Assembly (NCBI RefSeq): GCF_014836645.1 | Contig: NZ_JACSQM010000001.1 | Location: 620,001 to 684,000 of the forward strand | Length of the DNA: 64,000 nucleotides | DNA from: Fictibacillus norfolkensis | GTDB taxonomy: Bacteria > Bacillota > Bacilli > Bacillales > Fictibacillaceae | Direction: 5' to 3' | Shown here: piece by piece, positions 49,933-58,059 of the stretch | How the letters are laid out: each line of letters begins with the position of its first letter | Numbering within the stretch: the first letter of the stretch is position 1 | Notes under the pieces: generated by a model | What the model was told of the DNA's origin: nothing | Database searches by the model: none | What the model saw: the letters and a program-made list of their open reading frames with translations, nothing else | Made by a program: the position numbers and the translations under genes

Positions 49933-50020
49933 AAAGGTAACCATCTTTTAATAAGGAAAGAATGATTTTGAAATAAGTATAACAAAAGGTTACTACCTTT
50001 CAAAATATATTACTACCTTT
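49933..50020. promoter_or_regulatory. Putative GntR operators of the sulfoquinovose locus
   Basis: A perfect palindrome AAAGGT-TACT-ACCTTT lies at 49985-50000, an imperfect one (AAAGGT-AACC-ATCTTT) at 49933-49948, and a half-site TACTACCTTT at 50011-50020, exactly 20 bp from the same decamer at 49991. Binding by the GntR protein encoded at 46520-47236 is inferred. Confidence 0.6.
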
Positions 50021-50049
50021 ATTTTTATAAAATTTCTCGAAAGCTTAAA

Positions 50050-50083
50050 AGAATAAGGGGGGACAAACCAACTCCTGTCCCCT
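50050..50083 (-). terminator. Probable terminator after the GH31 gene
   Basis: The stem GGGGACA / TGTCCCC with an 11-nt loop is followed by CCTTATTCTTTTAAG on the minus strand. The stem is good and the T tract interrupted. Confidence 0.55.
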
Positions 50084-50091
50084 CTGTTATT

Positions 50092-52125
50092 TTATTTCGT
50101 TAATGATTCAAACAATTCCTTGTATGAAGAATTCTTTCTGTAAAATACAGGCGGCTCTCCGATTGGTGCTTCAACTTCTGTATAACCGCCACTATATTCT
50201 TTTCCTGTCCATACGTGCACCCATTCATCCTCAGGTAAGTAGACGGTCCAATGAGTTGCCGCTTCTTCATACACCGGGGCCACTAGAAGGTCTCTGCCGT
50301 ATAAATATTGATATTGGATGTCATAAGCGTTGTTATCTTCTTCATAGTGCATGAACAAAGGACGCTGTACAGGAATTCCTTTTTGAGCATTCTCCTTTAC
50401 GATGTCTTTCGTATAAGGCGCTAATCTTACATAGATACCTGTCATACGAGCAATATGCTGCAGCGTCTCTTCATCACCATCAAATTGAAAACAATCATCA
50501 GGACGATTTCCTTCATGTGTTCGCATGACAGGTGTAAAAGTCGCCATATCTGTCCAGCGAAGAAGGAGCTCTTTGCTTCGCTTGTTTCCATGAAGACTTG
50601 TATAGCCGCCAATATCACTATGATGAAGACCACAGCCCGTCATACCAGATGAGAGAGCAGCAGGTATGACGGAAGCAAGTCCATCATCTAACGACCAATT
50701 CACGCTTTGATCCCCGCCCCATAAGAGAGTGCAATATTTTTGGATACCCGTATAACCAGCTCTCATGAAGTAAGTGACTTCACCTAACTTACCCGCTTCA
50801 CTTACAGCGTCATAGTTGATCTTTGCCCATAGTGCCGGCCAAGCATTGTGCATGATCTTTGCTGAGACTCCATTGTGAAGATGTACATCTGTTGGTAAAT
50901 ACTCACCAAAATCAGCCATCCAACCATCAAGTCCAAGATCAATCATATTTTCTTTAATAACGGATTTATACCAACTACACGCTTCTTCGTTTGTAAAATC
51001 AACTACACCACAATAAAATTCGCCAAAATCAACTAAATAGATATCTCCTTTTTCATTCAAAGCTAAATATCCATGATCTGCAGCTGTTTCATACAGATCA
51101 CCTTCCACAGCCACATAAGGATTAATATAACCTAGGAAGCGAATTCCTTTGGCTTTCCATTCTTTTATTTTTTCATCAAGATTCGGGTATTCATCACTGT
51201 TCCAACGCCAGTTCCACATCAATCTCTTTCCGAATGAAGTGATGCGTTTACCTTGCCAGTCCTGACACCAAACGCCTCCGACTTTTATTCCTTTTTCGAG
51301 AGCTAAGTCCAGCTTTTTTTGAACAGTGTCGGTTCCGCCTTGTAAACCAAGCCAGATACCGTTATACGTCCAATCTGGTAATTCTGGCTGACGTCCGAAC
51401 ACATCCGTTAACTTTTCAACAAGCTCCACATAGCTTTCCGCTGTTTCAAAGAGCACATATTTTGGTATATCCCATATTTGAAGTTCGTGATATTCGTCGT
51501 TCCGAAAGTCAAAGTCAGCATAAGCAGTAGTTTCAACATGGCAATAATATTTTTTAGTAGAAATAAAGGTTGGCTGCGGATAGTTTGTGTTGTAATAATC
51601 GCCGCCAGCTTTGTCTTTCACATCCGCCTGCCATGTTGTGTACGTGTTTTTATTTCTTCCCACACCAGGTTCAGAAGTCCAAAGCGGAAAATTTTTGCCT
51701 CTCAGGTTAAAATGTGACAGCTGTTCACCGCAACCGTAGACTTTCTCTTTGCCGTCTGCTTGTACACGTAACCATAACCGGTTTATTTCTGATGAACGTT
51801 TTGTAAAGTGAAGTTTTACTTTTCCGTCCTCTTCGGCTAGAAGAATTTCGAGATCCGTTGGTCCACCGTCAAATTTTGAAAAAGAAAGTTGAAAACCATT
51901 CTCTGTTTGAACAACATCAACATAGCGAAGCCCGATTCTTTCTACTACATAATCGTGAATGTCAAAATTTCCTCGATACATGTTGATTGTTTCTTCACCG
52001 TATCCTACATATAGCATGGGCTGCTGAACTGAGTGATGAAAGAGAAGTCTGCCATCAGCAACAATTTGAAATCCATTATTTATTTCCTTCAACACGAATG
52101 TTGTTTCATTAGTTTTAAGAGCCAT
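50092..52125 (-). CDS. GH31 glycosidase, probable sulfoquinovosidase (YihQ type)
   Basis: This 677-residue glycoside hydrolase family 31 enzyme has the catalytic nucleophile Asp in GLDGWMADFGEYLP and the acid/base Asp in LLWGGDQSVNWS. The segment GVWCQDWQGKRITSFGKRLMWNWRW carries the R and W three residues apart (KRLMW) that correspond to the sulfonate-binding Arg301 and Trp304 of E. coli YihQ; the Tyr in HHSDIGGYTS fits the third residue (Tyr508). Ordinary alpha-glucosidases lack this set. It should release sulfoquinovose from sulfolipid headgroups such as sulfoquinovosyl glycerol. No signal peptide is present, so it acts in the cytoplasm. AAGGAGG precedes the ATG, 13 bp after the transporter gene. 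Confidence 0.9.
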   Translation of the reverse strand: MALKTNETTFVLKEINNGFQIVADGRLLFHHSVQQPMLYVGYGEETINMYRGNFDIHDYVVERIGLRYVDVVQTENGFQLSFSKFDGGPTDLEILLAEEDGKVKLHFTKRSSEINRLWLRVQADGKEKVYGCGEQLSHFNLRGKNFPLWTSEPGVGRNKNTYTTWQADVKDKAGGDYYNTNYPQPTFISTKKYYCHVETTAYADFDFRNDEYHELQIWDIPKYVLFETAESYVELVEKLTDVFGRQPELPDWTYNGIWLGLQGGTDTVQKKLDLALEKGIKVGGVWCQDWQGKRITSFGKRLMWNWRWNSDEYPNLDEKIKEWKAKGIRFLGYINPYVAVEGDLYETAADHGYLALNEKGDIYLVDFGEFYCGVVDFTNEEACSWYKSVIKENMIDLGLDGWMADFGEYLPTDVHLHNGVSAKIMHNAWPALWAKINYDAVSEAGKLGEVTYFMRAGYTGIQKYCTLLWGGDQSVNWSLDDGLASVIPAALSSGMTGCGLHHSDIGGYTSLHGNKRSKELLLRWTDMATFTPVMRTHEGNRPDDCFQFDGDEETLQHIARMTGIYVRLAPYTKDIVKENAQKGIPVQRPLFMHYEEDNNAYDIQYQYLYGRDLLVAPVYEEAATHWTVYLPEDEWVHVWTGKEYSGGYTEVEAPIGEPPVFYRKNSSYKELFESLTK

Positions 52126-52138
52126 AAGAACCTCCTTA

Positions 52139-53917
52139 TTATGCTAGCTTTCTTGCTTCTTTTACTTCTTTTTTGTGCTGTTCACTTAAAAAATCTGCAT
52201 ACTTACGATTCCAAACTTTTAGCGAAAGATAGATAAGAATTCCAGTAACAATTGCCAATCCTGCAATCGCTGGCCAGAAATACCCCGACACGATTGAATC
52301 CTGATAGGCTAGACCAATAGGAGAGAATACGATATACATACTCGCAAGCAAACTTAACAAGATAAACGTTACGGGAAGTGCGTATTTCCAAGGTACCATG
52401 TCGACTTGCGCATTAGCTTTATACACATATGGTTTTTGCAAAGGCTTCCATTTTCCTATAGCGATCATAATTCCAACCTCTACAAAGAACAGAATCGCGT
52501 AAATATGGATAAAGTTAATGGTGGTTTGAATGCCAAACATCTGATCCAAGCCCCAAACGAGCAAGTAGTAAGTAATAACATGGAAAATGACCACTACTTT
52601 GGCAGCAAGTGCTGGAATTCGTTTCGAGAAGATACCGACAAGAACAATCGTGATGATCGGAATATTAAAGAACCCTGTAAAACGTCTGATCAGATCCCAA
52701 AGACCATCAGGTGCGTTCATCAACAATGGTGAGATAAAGAATGAAACAAGTGCGATTACTGTACCAAACCATTTACTCATCCGAATCAACTGTTCGTCAG
52801 TAGCTTTCGGATTGAATTGCGGTTTATAGATATCAAGAGCAAACATGGTTGCTGCTGAGTTAAGCAACGAGTTAAAAGTACTGAATACCGCTCCTAACAG
52901 AACAGCAAGGAAGAAACCTGATAAATATTTTGGCAATACATCTGCAACTAATGTTGGATAAGCAAGGTCAACTGGATTCAATCCTCCTCCATATAGATGG
53001 AAAGCGATAATTCCAGGAATCATCATAAATAGTGGAATGGCAAGCTTATAGAAACCGGAATAAAGCACCCCTTTTTGACCTTCTTTTAAGTTTTGTGCTC
53101 CAAGCGTACGTTGGATAACGTACTGGTTCGTTCCCCAATAGAACAAGTTGGCAAAAATCATACCCGTAAAGATTGTCCCAAACGGAACCGAGTCCGTACT
53201 CGATCCGATCGCATTTAGCTTTTCCGGACTGTTTGTTGCTATGGTCTTCATGCCCTCAAACATGTTCCCGTCTCCAAGTGCGAAGAAGCCAAGAGCTGGT
53301 ACCAAAAGTCCGATGATCAAAAGTCCGATTCCATTAATCGTATCCGATACAGCAACGGCTTTTAACCCGCCAAAGATTGCGTATACTGCACCAATGATTC
53401 CGATCACCCAGATTAAGAGCCAAACCGATTGCGTGTAGGAAATGCCTAAAAGACCTGGCACATCAAAGAGTTTAAGTATAGTCAGTGCCCCTGAGTAAAG
53501 AGTTGATGGAATCGTAACTAAAATATAGCCAAGCATAAATAGCATAACCGTATAACGGCGAACTCCTTCATCAAATCGCGTGCTCAGGAACTCTGGCAAT
53601 GTAGTAAAAGCTCCTCCTAAATATTTCGGTAATAGATAAAGAGCCATGATAACAATCGCAAAGCCAGCCGTTACTTCCCAAGCCATGTTGGACATGTTCG
53701 TTCGATACCCTTGTCCATTCAAACCTATCAAGTGCTCAGCAGAAAGATTGGTAAGAAGAAGTGATCCGGCGATAAATGTCCCATTCAACCCGCGCCCTGC
53801 CAAGAAATAGCCCGTAGAATCTTCTGTCTCTCCTTTTGTTTTTAAGTAAGAGATCCATGCGACCAGTCCCATAAAAAATGTACATGATAAAAGTGTAAAT
53901 CCAATGCCTGAAAACAT
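52139..53917 (-). CDS. Sodium:solute symporter (SSS family), sugar type
   Basis: This 592-residue protein has about fourteen hydrophobic helices in the SSS/SGLT pattern. The motifs AGRGLNGTFIAGSLLLTNLSAEHLIGLNGQGYR near the start, FGGLKAVAVSDTINGIGLL and FFLAVLLGAVFSTFNSLLNSAATMFALDIY (sodium site region) are typical. It is placed between a DUF4867 gene and a sulfoquinovosidase gene, so uptake of sulfoquinovose or its glycoside is likely. ATG 53917 is preferred to the GTG 9 bp upstream because of spacing to AAAGGACAGGG. Confidence 0.88.
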   Translation of the reverse strand: MFSGIGFTLLSCTFFMGLVAWISYLKTKGETEDSTGYFLAGRGLNGTFIAGSLLLTNLSAEHLIGLNGQGYRTNMSNMAWEVTAGFAIVIMALYLLPKYLGGAFTTLPEFLSTRFDEGVRRYTVMLFMLGYILVTIPSTLYSGALTILKLFDVPGLLGISYTQSVWLLIWVIGIIGAVYAIFGGLKAVAVSDTINGIGLLIIGLLVPALGFFALGDGNMFEGMKTIATNSPEKLNAIGSSTDSVPFGTIFTGMIFANLFYWGTNQYVIQRTLGAQNLKEGQKGVLYSGFYKLAIPLFMMIPGIIAFHLYGGGLNPVDLAYPTLVADVLPKYLSGFFLAVLLGAVFSTFNSLLNSAATMFALDIYKPQFNPKATDEQLIRMSKWFGTVIALVSFFISPLLMNAPDGLWDLIRRFTGFFNIPIITIVLVGIFSKRIPALAAKVVVIFHVITYYLLVWGLDQMFGIQTTINFIHIYAILFFVEVGIMIAIGKWKPLQKPYVYKANAQVDMVPWKYALPVTFILLSLLASMYIVFSPIGLAYQDSIVSGYFWPAIAGLAIVTGILIYLSLKVWNRKYADFLSEQHKKEVKEARKLA

Positions 53918-53950
53918 ATCGAACACCCCTGTCCTTTTAAATAATAATAG

Positions 53951-54625
53951 TTAAAACAAGACTTCTATGTTGTCACCGATAATTCCAGGATAAGCTCCCT
54001 TTTCAATCAGCTGTTTTCGATCCGGATGTGCGATCAGCCATTTATTCTTCATAAAAAGCAAGTGATCTTCATCATTACTTTTTTCACGCTCTGCTGGCGC
54101 AACTTCTAACGGTTCATTCGTTCCTTTTGGTAAAACAACTATGCATTTGAATCCTGATTCATGAACTTTACAAGGTGCAAAGTGAAGTGTCGTTTCATAT
54201 AATTCAATTGCCGTTCCTTCAGGAATAAAGAAAGCCCTTACATTATTCGAATAAAATGTATTATTTTCGATATCCTGTATTTTTCCAAGAAGGAGAACTA
54301 GATCAGTCACAGCTATATTGATCTCACTTCCTTTGTGATATTCAAGGCCATTTAACGTTGAATTACGACCATTACAATACCCAATCTGGGCAGGCATCTC
54401 ACCATAGAAGTAAGTCTCAATTTGTTTTTTTACCGGATTGTCTTCCAGAATCGGTTCTGAAGCCACATAAACATTTTCATGCTCTGGAATTTTCGTAGAT
54501 TGCTTCATCGTGTTGATCAAACGTGTAAAATCATAGCCTGTAATCACTTTTCCATAACGCTTAAATGAATCATCTGTAACATGCTCAATAATCATGCTGT
54601 TTTCTTTCATGTTTACGTGTGACAA
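53951..54625 (-). CDS. DUF4867-family cupin-like protein, candidate sulfoquinovose isomerase
   Basis: This 224-residue protein has the segment MPAQIGYCNGRNSTLNGLEYHKGSEINIAVTDLVLLLG, which is characteristic of DUF4867 as I remember it; the H, E and Y residues here and LHFAPC further on could hold a metal in a cupin barrel. Members of this family have been described as sulfoquinovose isomerases (SqvD) in transaldolase and EMP2-type sulfoglycolysis. It is first in the operon with symporter and GH31. TTG is the probable start, 7 nt after AGGAGG; the first in-frame ATG is too far away (22 nt). A cre site and a GntR half-site lie upstream. Confidence 0.8.
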   Translation of the reverse strand: MSHVNMKENSMIIEHVTDDSFKRYGKVITGYDFTRLINTMKQSTKIPEHENVYVASEPILEDNPVKKQIETYFYGEMPAQIGYCNGRNSTLNGLEYHKGSEINIAVTDLVLLLGKIQDIENNTFYSNNVRAFFIPEGTAIELYETTLHFAPCKVHESGFKCIVVLPKGTNEPLEVAPAEREKSNDEDHLLFMKNKWLIAHPDRKQLIEKGAYPGIIGDNIEVLF

Positions 54626-54736
54626 CTTATTACCTCCTCTTTTTCAAAAACGAAATAACATAGGTATCTTTTTTTAAACATCACTACCTTTTATTTTAAA
54701 AAAATTCCGTCAATATGGATGTTGCTTTTTATTCTA

Positions 54737-54750
54737 TGAAAACGTATTCA
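54737..54750. promoter_or_regulatory. cre site (CcpA catabolite control)
   Basis: TGAAAACGTATTCA matches the cre consensus TGWAANCGNTNWCA at all but one position. It lies about 110 bp upstream of the DUF4867-symporter-GH31 operon, so glucose repression of sulfoquinovose use is expected. Confidence 0.65.
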
Positions 54751-54822
54751 AAATTGCAAGGAGTTTTTTACATACAATTGTTTACAAATATGATTTTCAC
54801 TTGATACATAAGGGTTTACCAT

Positions 54823-54854
54823 TAAAAAAAACTTGCAGATATCATCTGCAAGTT
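54823..54854 (-). terminator. Terminator for the azoreductase transcript, beyond the repeat
   Basis: A perfect 10-bp stem ACTTGCAGAT / ATCTGCAAGT with a 3-nt loop has TTTTTTTT on the minus strand. It is 375 bp from the azoreductase stop because a repeat element lies between. Confidence 0.75.
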
Positions 54855-54894
54855 TCTTTCTGGAGGTTTCTAATTATTAGGCTGATTTCTAAAA

Positions 54895-55204
54895 GATTGT
54901 TGCTTTTAAATCTTTTTATTTACTTCTGTGCCTGTTGATTGGAGTGAAAGGTGCGAGACTCTCGGCTAGGACAGGTAGGCAGTCCTAAAAGTGGAAGTGG
55001 CTCGTCCAGTCCCGACAAGCAAAAGGTGAATGGACGAGGAAGGCGCTCTTTGCCTTCATGGTCTATTTATCTTTTGACCTCGAGGGGCTAGCCACTGCAA
55101 CTAGTCAGGTGAGACACTTATACGGTAACGTACGAATGTGGCTCACCGTTTGCCCCGCGGAAAGCGAGCAACCTGGAATGGAAATCAACTACTTTCAATA
55201 GCAA
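54895..55204 (+). repeat. Intergenic repeat, complete copy A (~310 bp)
   Basis: It starts GATTGTTGCTTTT and ends near CAACTACTTTCAATAGCAAC. By eye it is about 85 percent identical to copy B (55908-56215) and in the same orientation. Shared blocks include TCCCGACAAGCAAAAG, CTCGAGGGGCTAGCCACTG and GCGGAAAG. It carries no coding frame of its own. Confidence 0.85.
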
Positions 55205-55229
55205 CAATGAATACAAAAACAGCCAACTA

Positions 55230-55865
55230 TTAAAACGTATGTGCGGAATCTTTCGCACGAGCAATAGCATTTTCTTTAATTTCATTCGCTTTATCTGGCA
55301 TGGCCGCATGTCCTTCAACAAACAATCCTTGGAAAGATGGAACGCCAAAAAATTGCATGATCACACTTAAATAACGGTGACCCATCTCCATTGCTGCTGC
55401 AGGTCCTTCTGAATAAATTCCACCGCTAGCTTGAATATGTAGAGCTTTCTTGTTCGTTAAAAGGCCAACCGGTCCTTGTTCAGTATATTTAAACGCTTTT
55501 CCTGCTACAGCCACTGAATCGATGTACGCTTTCATAACAGGTGGAAATGAGAAATTCCACATCGGCGTTACAAATATATATTTATCAGCAGATACAAACT
55601 GCTCGCAAAGCTCAGAAAGTCTTCCTACTTTCGCTTTTTCTTCAGAAGACAGCTCCTTAAACCCTTTACCAGATTGCAGTTTCCCCCATCCACTAAAGAC
55701 ATCAAGGTCGATGTGAGGAATGTCCTCTTTATACAAATCCACGTGAATCAATTCATGATCCGGATTAACTTTTTTGTATTCATCAATAAATGCTTTACCT
55801 ACAGCCACGCTGTAAGAGACTTGATCATCATGAGGATGTGCTGTAATATATAATACTTTTGTCAT
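55230..55865 (-). CDS. FMN-dependent NADH azoreductase / quinone oxidoreductase (AzoR family)
   Basis: This 211-residue flavodoxin-like protein starts [26 protein letters not shown], the AzoR FMN-phosphate region, and has [28 protein letters not shown] and the [12 protein letters not shown] loop that holds the flavin ring. The family reduces azo dyes and quinones by two electrons with NADH and is part of the quinone and thiol stress response. It is a single-gene unit. A direct repeat of about 310 bp stands on each side (54895-55204 and 55908-56215), and its terminator lies beyond the left one. Confidence 0.92.
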   Translation of the reverse strand: MTKVLYITAHPHDDQVSYSVAVGKAFIDEYKKVNPDHELIHVDLYKEDIPHIDLDVFSGWGKLQSGKGFKELSSEEKAKVGRLSELCEQFVSADKYIFVTPMWNFSFPPVMKAYIDSVAVAGKAFKYTEQGPVGLLTNKKALHIQASGGIYSEGPAAAMEMGHRYLSVIMQFFGVPSFQGLFVEGHAAMPDKANEIKENAIARAKDSAHTF

Positions 55866-55907
55866 GTAATCCTACACTGCCTTTCAGTTTGTTGATTTCT
55901 TCTTAAT

Positions 55908-56215
55908 GATTGTTGCTTTTGGAACTTTCCTTTCACTTCTTAGCAAGTTGATTGGAGCGGAAGGTTGCCGACTCCTATGGGACGAGCGGTCAGTCTTAAA
56001 AGTGGAAGTGGCTCGTTCAGTCCCGACAAGCAAAAGTTGAATGGGCGATGAAGGCACACTTTGCCTTCTTGACCGTTAAACTTTTGACCTCGAGGGGCTA
56101 GCCACTGCAACTAGACAGGTGAGACCCTTAATGGCGCAAAGCGGCAAGGGGCTCACCGGTCGCCCCATGGAAAGCCTGCAACCTGGAGCGGAAATCAACT
56201 ACTTTCAATCAACTG
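55908..56215 (+). repeat. Intergenic repeat, complete copy B (~310 bp)
   Basis: It has the same orientation and length as copy A, with GGAGCGGAAGG, GACGAGCGGTCAGTC, TCCCGACAAGCAAAAG and GAGGGGCTAGCCACTG blocks. It ends 3 bp before the stop codon of the small gene at 56219. A 61-codon frame at 56119-56304 falls partly in it and is not a gene. Confidence 0.85.
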
Positions 56216-56218
56216 CAA

Positions 56219-56359
56219 TCAGGAATGATTATAAGGATTCCCAGCAATTTTCGCTCTCATGTCATCCGTTAAAAGAAACGCCTCTTGAGACAAATCAGCT
56301 TTGAAAACTTCAGTGTTTAAAAGACTTCCATCATAGTGGATCGGTTTATCTTCATTCAT
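56219..56359 (-). CDS. Small protein of unknown function (46 aa)
   Basis: This 46-codon frame starts at ATG 56359, 9-10 nt after GGAGGTG, and ends with TGA at 56219-56221. The product begins MNEDKPIHYDGSLLNTEVFK and ends AGNPYNHS; it is acidic, hydrophilic, with no signal or membrane segment. The strong ribosome site and normal codon use argue for a real gene. I do not recognise the family. The repeat copy B begins immediately after its stop codon, so its original downstream sequence is displaced. Confidence 0.65.
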   Translation of the reverse strand: MNEDKPIHYDGSLLNTEVFKADLSQEAFLLTDDMRAKIAGNPYNHS

Positions 56360-56415
56360 CTAAACATTCACCTCCAACAGAGATAGTTTAAACGGTTGTT
56401 TAACTTTTAATTCAT

Positions 56416-56448
56416 AAAAAAAAGCTATCTGCATAAAACAGATAGCCA
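56416..56448 (-). terminator. Rho-independent terminator of the SASP gene
   Basis: The 8-bp stem GCTATCTG / CAGATAGC with a 7-nt loop is followed by TTTTTTTTATG on the minus strand, 20 bp after the spore protein stop codon. Confidence 0.85.
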
Positions 56449-56466
56449 TAGCAAAAGATTTTAAAA

Positions 56467-56658
56467 TTAGTAGCGTTGTCCGCCTAAAGCTTGTGCTACA
56501 AGACGCTTAGTGATTTCTCCACCTACAGATCCGTTTGCACGTGAAGTAGTGTCTGGTCCAAGGTTTACACCGAACTCAGAAGCGATCTCATACTTCATTT
56601 GATCAAGAGCTCCTTGAGCTCCAGGTACTGATAATTGGTTGCTGTTGTTTTTAGCCAT
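56467..56658 (-). CDS. Small acid-soluble spore protein, alpha/beta type
   Basis: This 63-residue protein has the alpha/beta SASP pattern: [15 protein letters not shown], which contains the germination protease (GPR) site, then [26 protein letters not shown], the conserved DNA-binding second half. These proteins coat spore DNA, shift it to an A-like form and protect it from UV and heat; they are degraded for amino acids in germination. Expression in the forespore under sigma G is expected from the family. AGGGAGG precedes the ATG. It is direct evidence that the organism forms endospores. Confidence 0.96.
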   Translation of the reverse strand: MAKNNSNQLSVPGAQGALDQMKYEIASEFGVNLGPDTTSRANGSVGGEITKRLVAQALGGQRY

Positions 56659-56889
56659 TTAATTCACCTCCCTTTCTTTTCTAATCTTAGAATCCCACTA
56701 ACTTACAATCTTATTCATAACCTTAGAAAATTTTTTTCAATGTTTCATTAGGTGCATGTGTATTTTGTTATTTGCTTACGTATGGATACAGTTTGTCCAA
56801 ACATTTTAGACAAGTTTGCATAAGATATGGAGAAGAGAGGATACACCGAATATTCTCTTTTCCGAAGTTCTATATGGGGGGAATTCATT

Positions 56890-56973
56890 GTGAGTTTCAT
56901 TAGTATCTTAAACGGGGTTCTATCTTCTAAAAAACGTGCAAAAAGCAAGAAAAACAAGAAGAGAATTGGCTAA
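56890..56973 (+). CDS. Possible 27-residue basic peptide
   Basis: The frame starts with GTG, 8 nt after a run of six G, and codes for a short hydrophobic start (SFISILNGVL) followed by a lysine/arginine-rich tail (SSKKRAKSKKNKKRIG). A terminator follows 20 bp later, so a short transcript is plausible. There is no known family. It could be a true small membrane-associated or nucleic-acid-binding peptide, or chance. Confidence 0.35.
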   Translation: MSFISILNGVLSSKKRAKSKKNKKRIG

Positions 56974-56993
56974 CCCAATCAATTAAAGCCACA

Positions 56994-57024
56994 AAAAAAG
57001 CTAGCCATATGGTTAGCTTTTTTT
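56994..57024. terminator. Bidirectional terminator
   Basis: AAAAAAAGCTAGCC and GGTTAGCTTTTTTT form a stem with T runs on both strands. It serves the cupin gene on the minus strand and the possible small gene on the plus strand. Confidence 0.82.
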
Positions 57025-57052
57025 CATATGGAACGAGAAGAATCCATTCCAC

Positions 57053-57919
57053 TTACTCACTAGCTTCTGCAGCCATCGCTATCGCTTTTGTTTCATGAAC
57101 GGTGCCAAACGGATGCTCTGGTGGTGCATAAATCGCATAGAGTTTAATCGGTTTATTGCCGGTATTCGTTAAGTTGTGCCATTTTCCAGCTGGTATCATG
57201 ATCGCAAAGTCATCATACACATTTGCCGTATAATCTAACTGATCTGGACTGTCACCCATTTGTACAAGCCCTTGACCTTCTTCGATCCGTAAAAATTGAT
57301 CGGTTGTCGGATGTACTTCTAAACCAATGTCCTCTCCCACACCTATACTCATCAAAGTTACTTGCAACTTTTCTCCTGTCCAAAAAGCGGTGCGGTACGT
57401 CTTATTTTGTTTAGCCGCTTCATCTATATTTACGACAAACGGCTGTCCACCATAGTCCTTTAATTTAATCGGAACCCGCTTTTTTAACCATCCTATTCGT
57501 GTTGCATCCTCGCACTTCTGATTGTATGTCTGCAGCAAAATTTGTTGAACATGTGGCTGTCTACAGCGATAATAGTCATGCTGATATCGCTCGCAATCCA
57601 TTAGTTCTGCTTGATGAGCTATTCTCAATCCTTCTTCGTAACTACTAAAAGACAAGACATTATTTTGGTATTCAGGCTGTTTTCCTGTAATAGCCGTGAA
57701 CATACTAACTAAATCATTCAGATTGGACCTTTTACATTCCAAAGCATAAAGGATATTATTTTTATGAATCTGATTAGGAGCTTCATTTGCCAACCGATTG
57801 TAAAAATCCACAAGTAAATGTTCTCGGATAATTCCTGTATAAAGTGCTTCAAGTCCATGTTGTTCCAGATCAATCATTCCCTTCAATGACTTTATAATTT
57901 CATCATATGCCTTAGTCAT
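57053..57919 (-). CDS. Fusion of a ferritin-like helical domain and a cupin domain
   Basis: The 288-residue protein has two parts. Residues 1 to about 150 are helical with Glu/His residues at ferritin-like spacing (LEQHGLEALYTGIIREHLL, ECKRSNLNDL, HQAELMDCERYQHDYY), so a di-iron or rubrerythrin-like bundle is possible. Residues 160 to 288 form a cupin with EVHPTTDQFLRIEEGQG and IPAGKWHNLTN, the usual metal-binding motifs. The function is unknown; cupins of this form are often annotated as mannose-6-phosphate isomerase-like. A perfect AAAGTA-CGT-TACTTT palindrome (57923-57937) lies at the start codon and could be an operator. Confidence 0.75.
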   Translation of the reverse strand: MTKAYDEIIKSLKGMIDLEQHGLEALYTGIIREHLLVDFYNRLANEAPNQIHKNNILYALECKRSNLNDLVSMFTAITGKQPEYQNNVLSFSSYEEGLRIAHQAELMDCERYQHDYYRCRQPHVQQILLQTYNQKCEDATRIGWLKKRVPIKLKDYGGQPFVVNIDEAAKQNKTYRTAFWTGEKLQVTLMSIGVGEDIGLEVHPTTDQFLRIEEGQGLVQMGDSPDQLDYTANVYDDFAIMIPAGKWHNLTNTGNKPIKLYAIYAPPEHPFGTVHETKAIAMAAEASE

Positions 57920-58059
57920 TAGAAAGTACGTTACTTTTATTCAACTGCAAAAGAATGCATTCAAACTTTGTATGGAGAAAAAACTTGTCTACAACTTATA
58001 AAGAGATTAACCCATACTAGTAAAAGAAAAGACTCAACATTTGGTTAGGAGTATCTAAA

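Larger units (their letters stand above)
49766..50091. other. Gene-free control region between the two halves of the sulfoquinovose locus
   Basis: This stretch contains a partial genome repeat in the 5' leader (49790-49905), a putative GntR operator set (49933-50020) upstream of the FucI-like gene, and the terminator after the GH31 gene (50050-50083). Confidence 0.7.
54626..55229. other. Gene-free stretch upstream of the sulfoquinovose operon
   Basis: This 604-bp stretch holds the operon promoter with a GntR-like half-site (54682-54691), a cre-like site (54737-54750), the azoreductase terminator (54823-54854) and a complete copy of the intergenic repeat (54895-55204). No coding frame with a ribosome site was seen. 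Confidence 0.7.
56659..57052. other. Gap with a possible small gene and a terminator
   Basis: This 394-bp stretch contains the SASP promoter region, a possible 27-residue basic peptide gene (56890-56973) and a bidirectional terminator (56994-57024). Nothing else was recognised. Confidence 0.5.

Noticed and set aside
54895..56215. The two direct repeats as ends of a composite transposon
   Set aside because: No transposase or terminal inverted repeats with target duplication were visible, and related partial copies occur alone elsewhere in the window.
56119..56304. 61-codon frame on the plus strand
   Set aside because: It falls across the end of a repeat element and the antisense strand of a small gene with a good ribosome site.
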